Positions 5,434-5,758 of a stretch of 5,758 nt of DNA are shown in pieces. The stretch's first letter is position 1. Every line of letters starts with the position of its first letter. Under the pieces are notes generated by a model. It was not told the DNA's origin and ran no database searches. It saw only the letters and a list, made by a program, of their open reading frames with translations. This stretch comes from Deltaproteobacteria bacterium (GTDB taxonomy: Bacteria; Desulfobacterota; Deferrisomatia; Deferrisomatales; Deferrisomataceae). A program made the position numbers and the translations under genes. The stretch lies in NCBI GenBank assembly GCA_013152215.1, contig JAADGT010000074.1, positions 1 through 5,758 of the forward strand, read 5' to 3'.

Positions 5434-5699
5434 TTAACCCCGCGAATAAACAGGCGCTATCGCTCCCTGCTCGGAGGGGCAAGGGACCTGCCGGAGAGCC
5501 GGGCGCGGCCCCTTAGCTCGCCGCGCAGCGCCTCTTACGCTCGGGCCGCGAAACGGCTCGGATTCCACCGAGCTGTCTGGAGGTAGAGCTTCTGCCCCGT
5601 GCCTGCGCGGCGAATCTCATGCCCGGCTTCGCGCCCGGCCGCAGGCAGGTCCTTTGCCCCTCCCTCCGAGGTGCCGCATCTATTTTGTCGCCGGGTCAG
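5434..5699. repeat. 266-bp long form of the TTAA-ended palindromic element
   Basis: The left end (5434 onward, TTAACCCCGCGAATAAACAG) matches the minus-strand reading of the right arm of the short element at 2715-2783, including the shared AAACAGGCGCTATCGCTCCCT block. The right end (5661-5699, CTCCGAGGTGCCGC to GCCGGGTCAG) matches the other arm. Between the arms lies an inverted pair: GGGGCAAGGGACCTGCC and a CGGGCGCGG stretch (about 5475-5510) against CGCCCGGCC and GGCAGGTCCTTTGCCCC (about 5631-5660), with GCGCGGCGA also mirrored. A hairpin CGGCTCGG/CCGAGCTG (5554-5561, 5568-5575, one G-T pair) sits near the centre. No protein gene is evident. It looks like a large foldback, non-autonomous mobile repeat. 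The remainder, 5700-5758, shows nothing assignable. Confidence 0.65.
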
Positions 5700-5758
5700 T
5701 AGTCTAACGGCCTCCGGGGCATGCGCCAGGGGGGCCTTTTCGGACCCGGTTCCTTCCG

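Noticed and set aside
5470..5590. tRNA (possibly selC) in the right-hand intergenic region
   Set aside because: The hairpins there do not assemble into a cloverleaf, and no T-loop GTTC pattern or anticodon arm is present. The sequence is explained by the palindromic repeat.

Overview
This is a very GC-rich bacterial window that looks chromosomal. It carries six protein genes separated by repeat-rich intergenic DNA. Two of the six genes are interrupted by an in-frame TGA that is best read as selenocysteine (Sec, U): a HesB/IscA-like protein (TGA at 2418-2420) and a glycine/sarcosine/betaine reductase selenoprotein-B-like protein (TGA at 4770-4772, minus strand). In both, the frame stays open on each side of the TGA, family homology continues straight across it, the residue sits at the family's catalytic or metal-ligand Cys/Sec position, and a hairpin with G in the apical loop follows at the distance expected of a bacterial SECIS element. 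The organism must therefore have a Sec-decoding system (SelA/B/C/D), although none of it is encoded here. The mix of Sec use, high GC, a FapA-type protein and these two families suggests an anaerobic deltaproteobacterial lineage (Desulfuromonadota/Deferrisoma-like). That placement is inference.

Layout. 1-351: half of a palindromic repeat, a degenerate CGGTC-rich tract and a possible structured leader. 352-1860 (+): FapA/DUF342-family protein. 1875-2276 (-): small degenerate response-regulator receiver protein, convergent with fapA and divergent from the next gene. 2319-2636 (+): HesB/IscA-like selenoprotein, followed by a perfect 14-bp hairpin and a 69-bp TTAA-ended palindrome. 2780-3778 (-): SAM-dependent O-methyltransferase whose stop codon lies inside that palindrome. 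3829-4066: a 238-bp MITE-like inverted-repeat element between divergent genes. 4169-4453 (+): small ABM/dabb-like alpha+beta barrel protein with a -35-like box upstream. 4458-5273 (-): GrdB-like selenoprotein, convergent with the ABM gene (4-bp gap). 5274-5758: short degenerate direct repeats, then a 266-bp long form of the TTAA palindrome.

The genes do not form one operon. Adjacent genes alternate in strand throughout, so each appears to be its own transcription unit. No shared pathway can be read from the order. The common thread is Sec-based redox/Fe-S chemistry in two of the six genes. The intergenic DNA is dominated by two families of non-coding inverted-repeat elements, one of them present in short, long and half forms.
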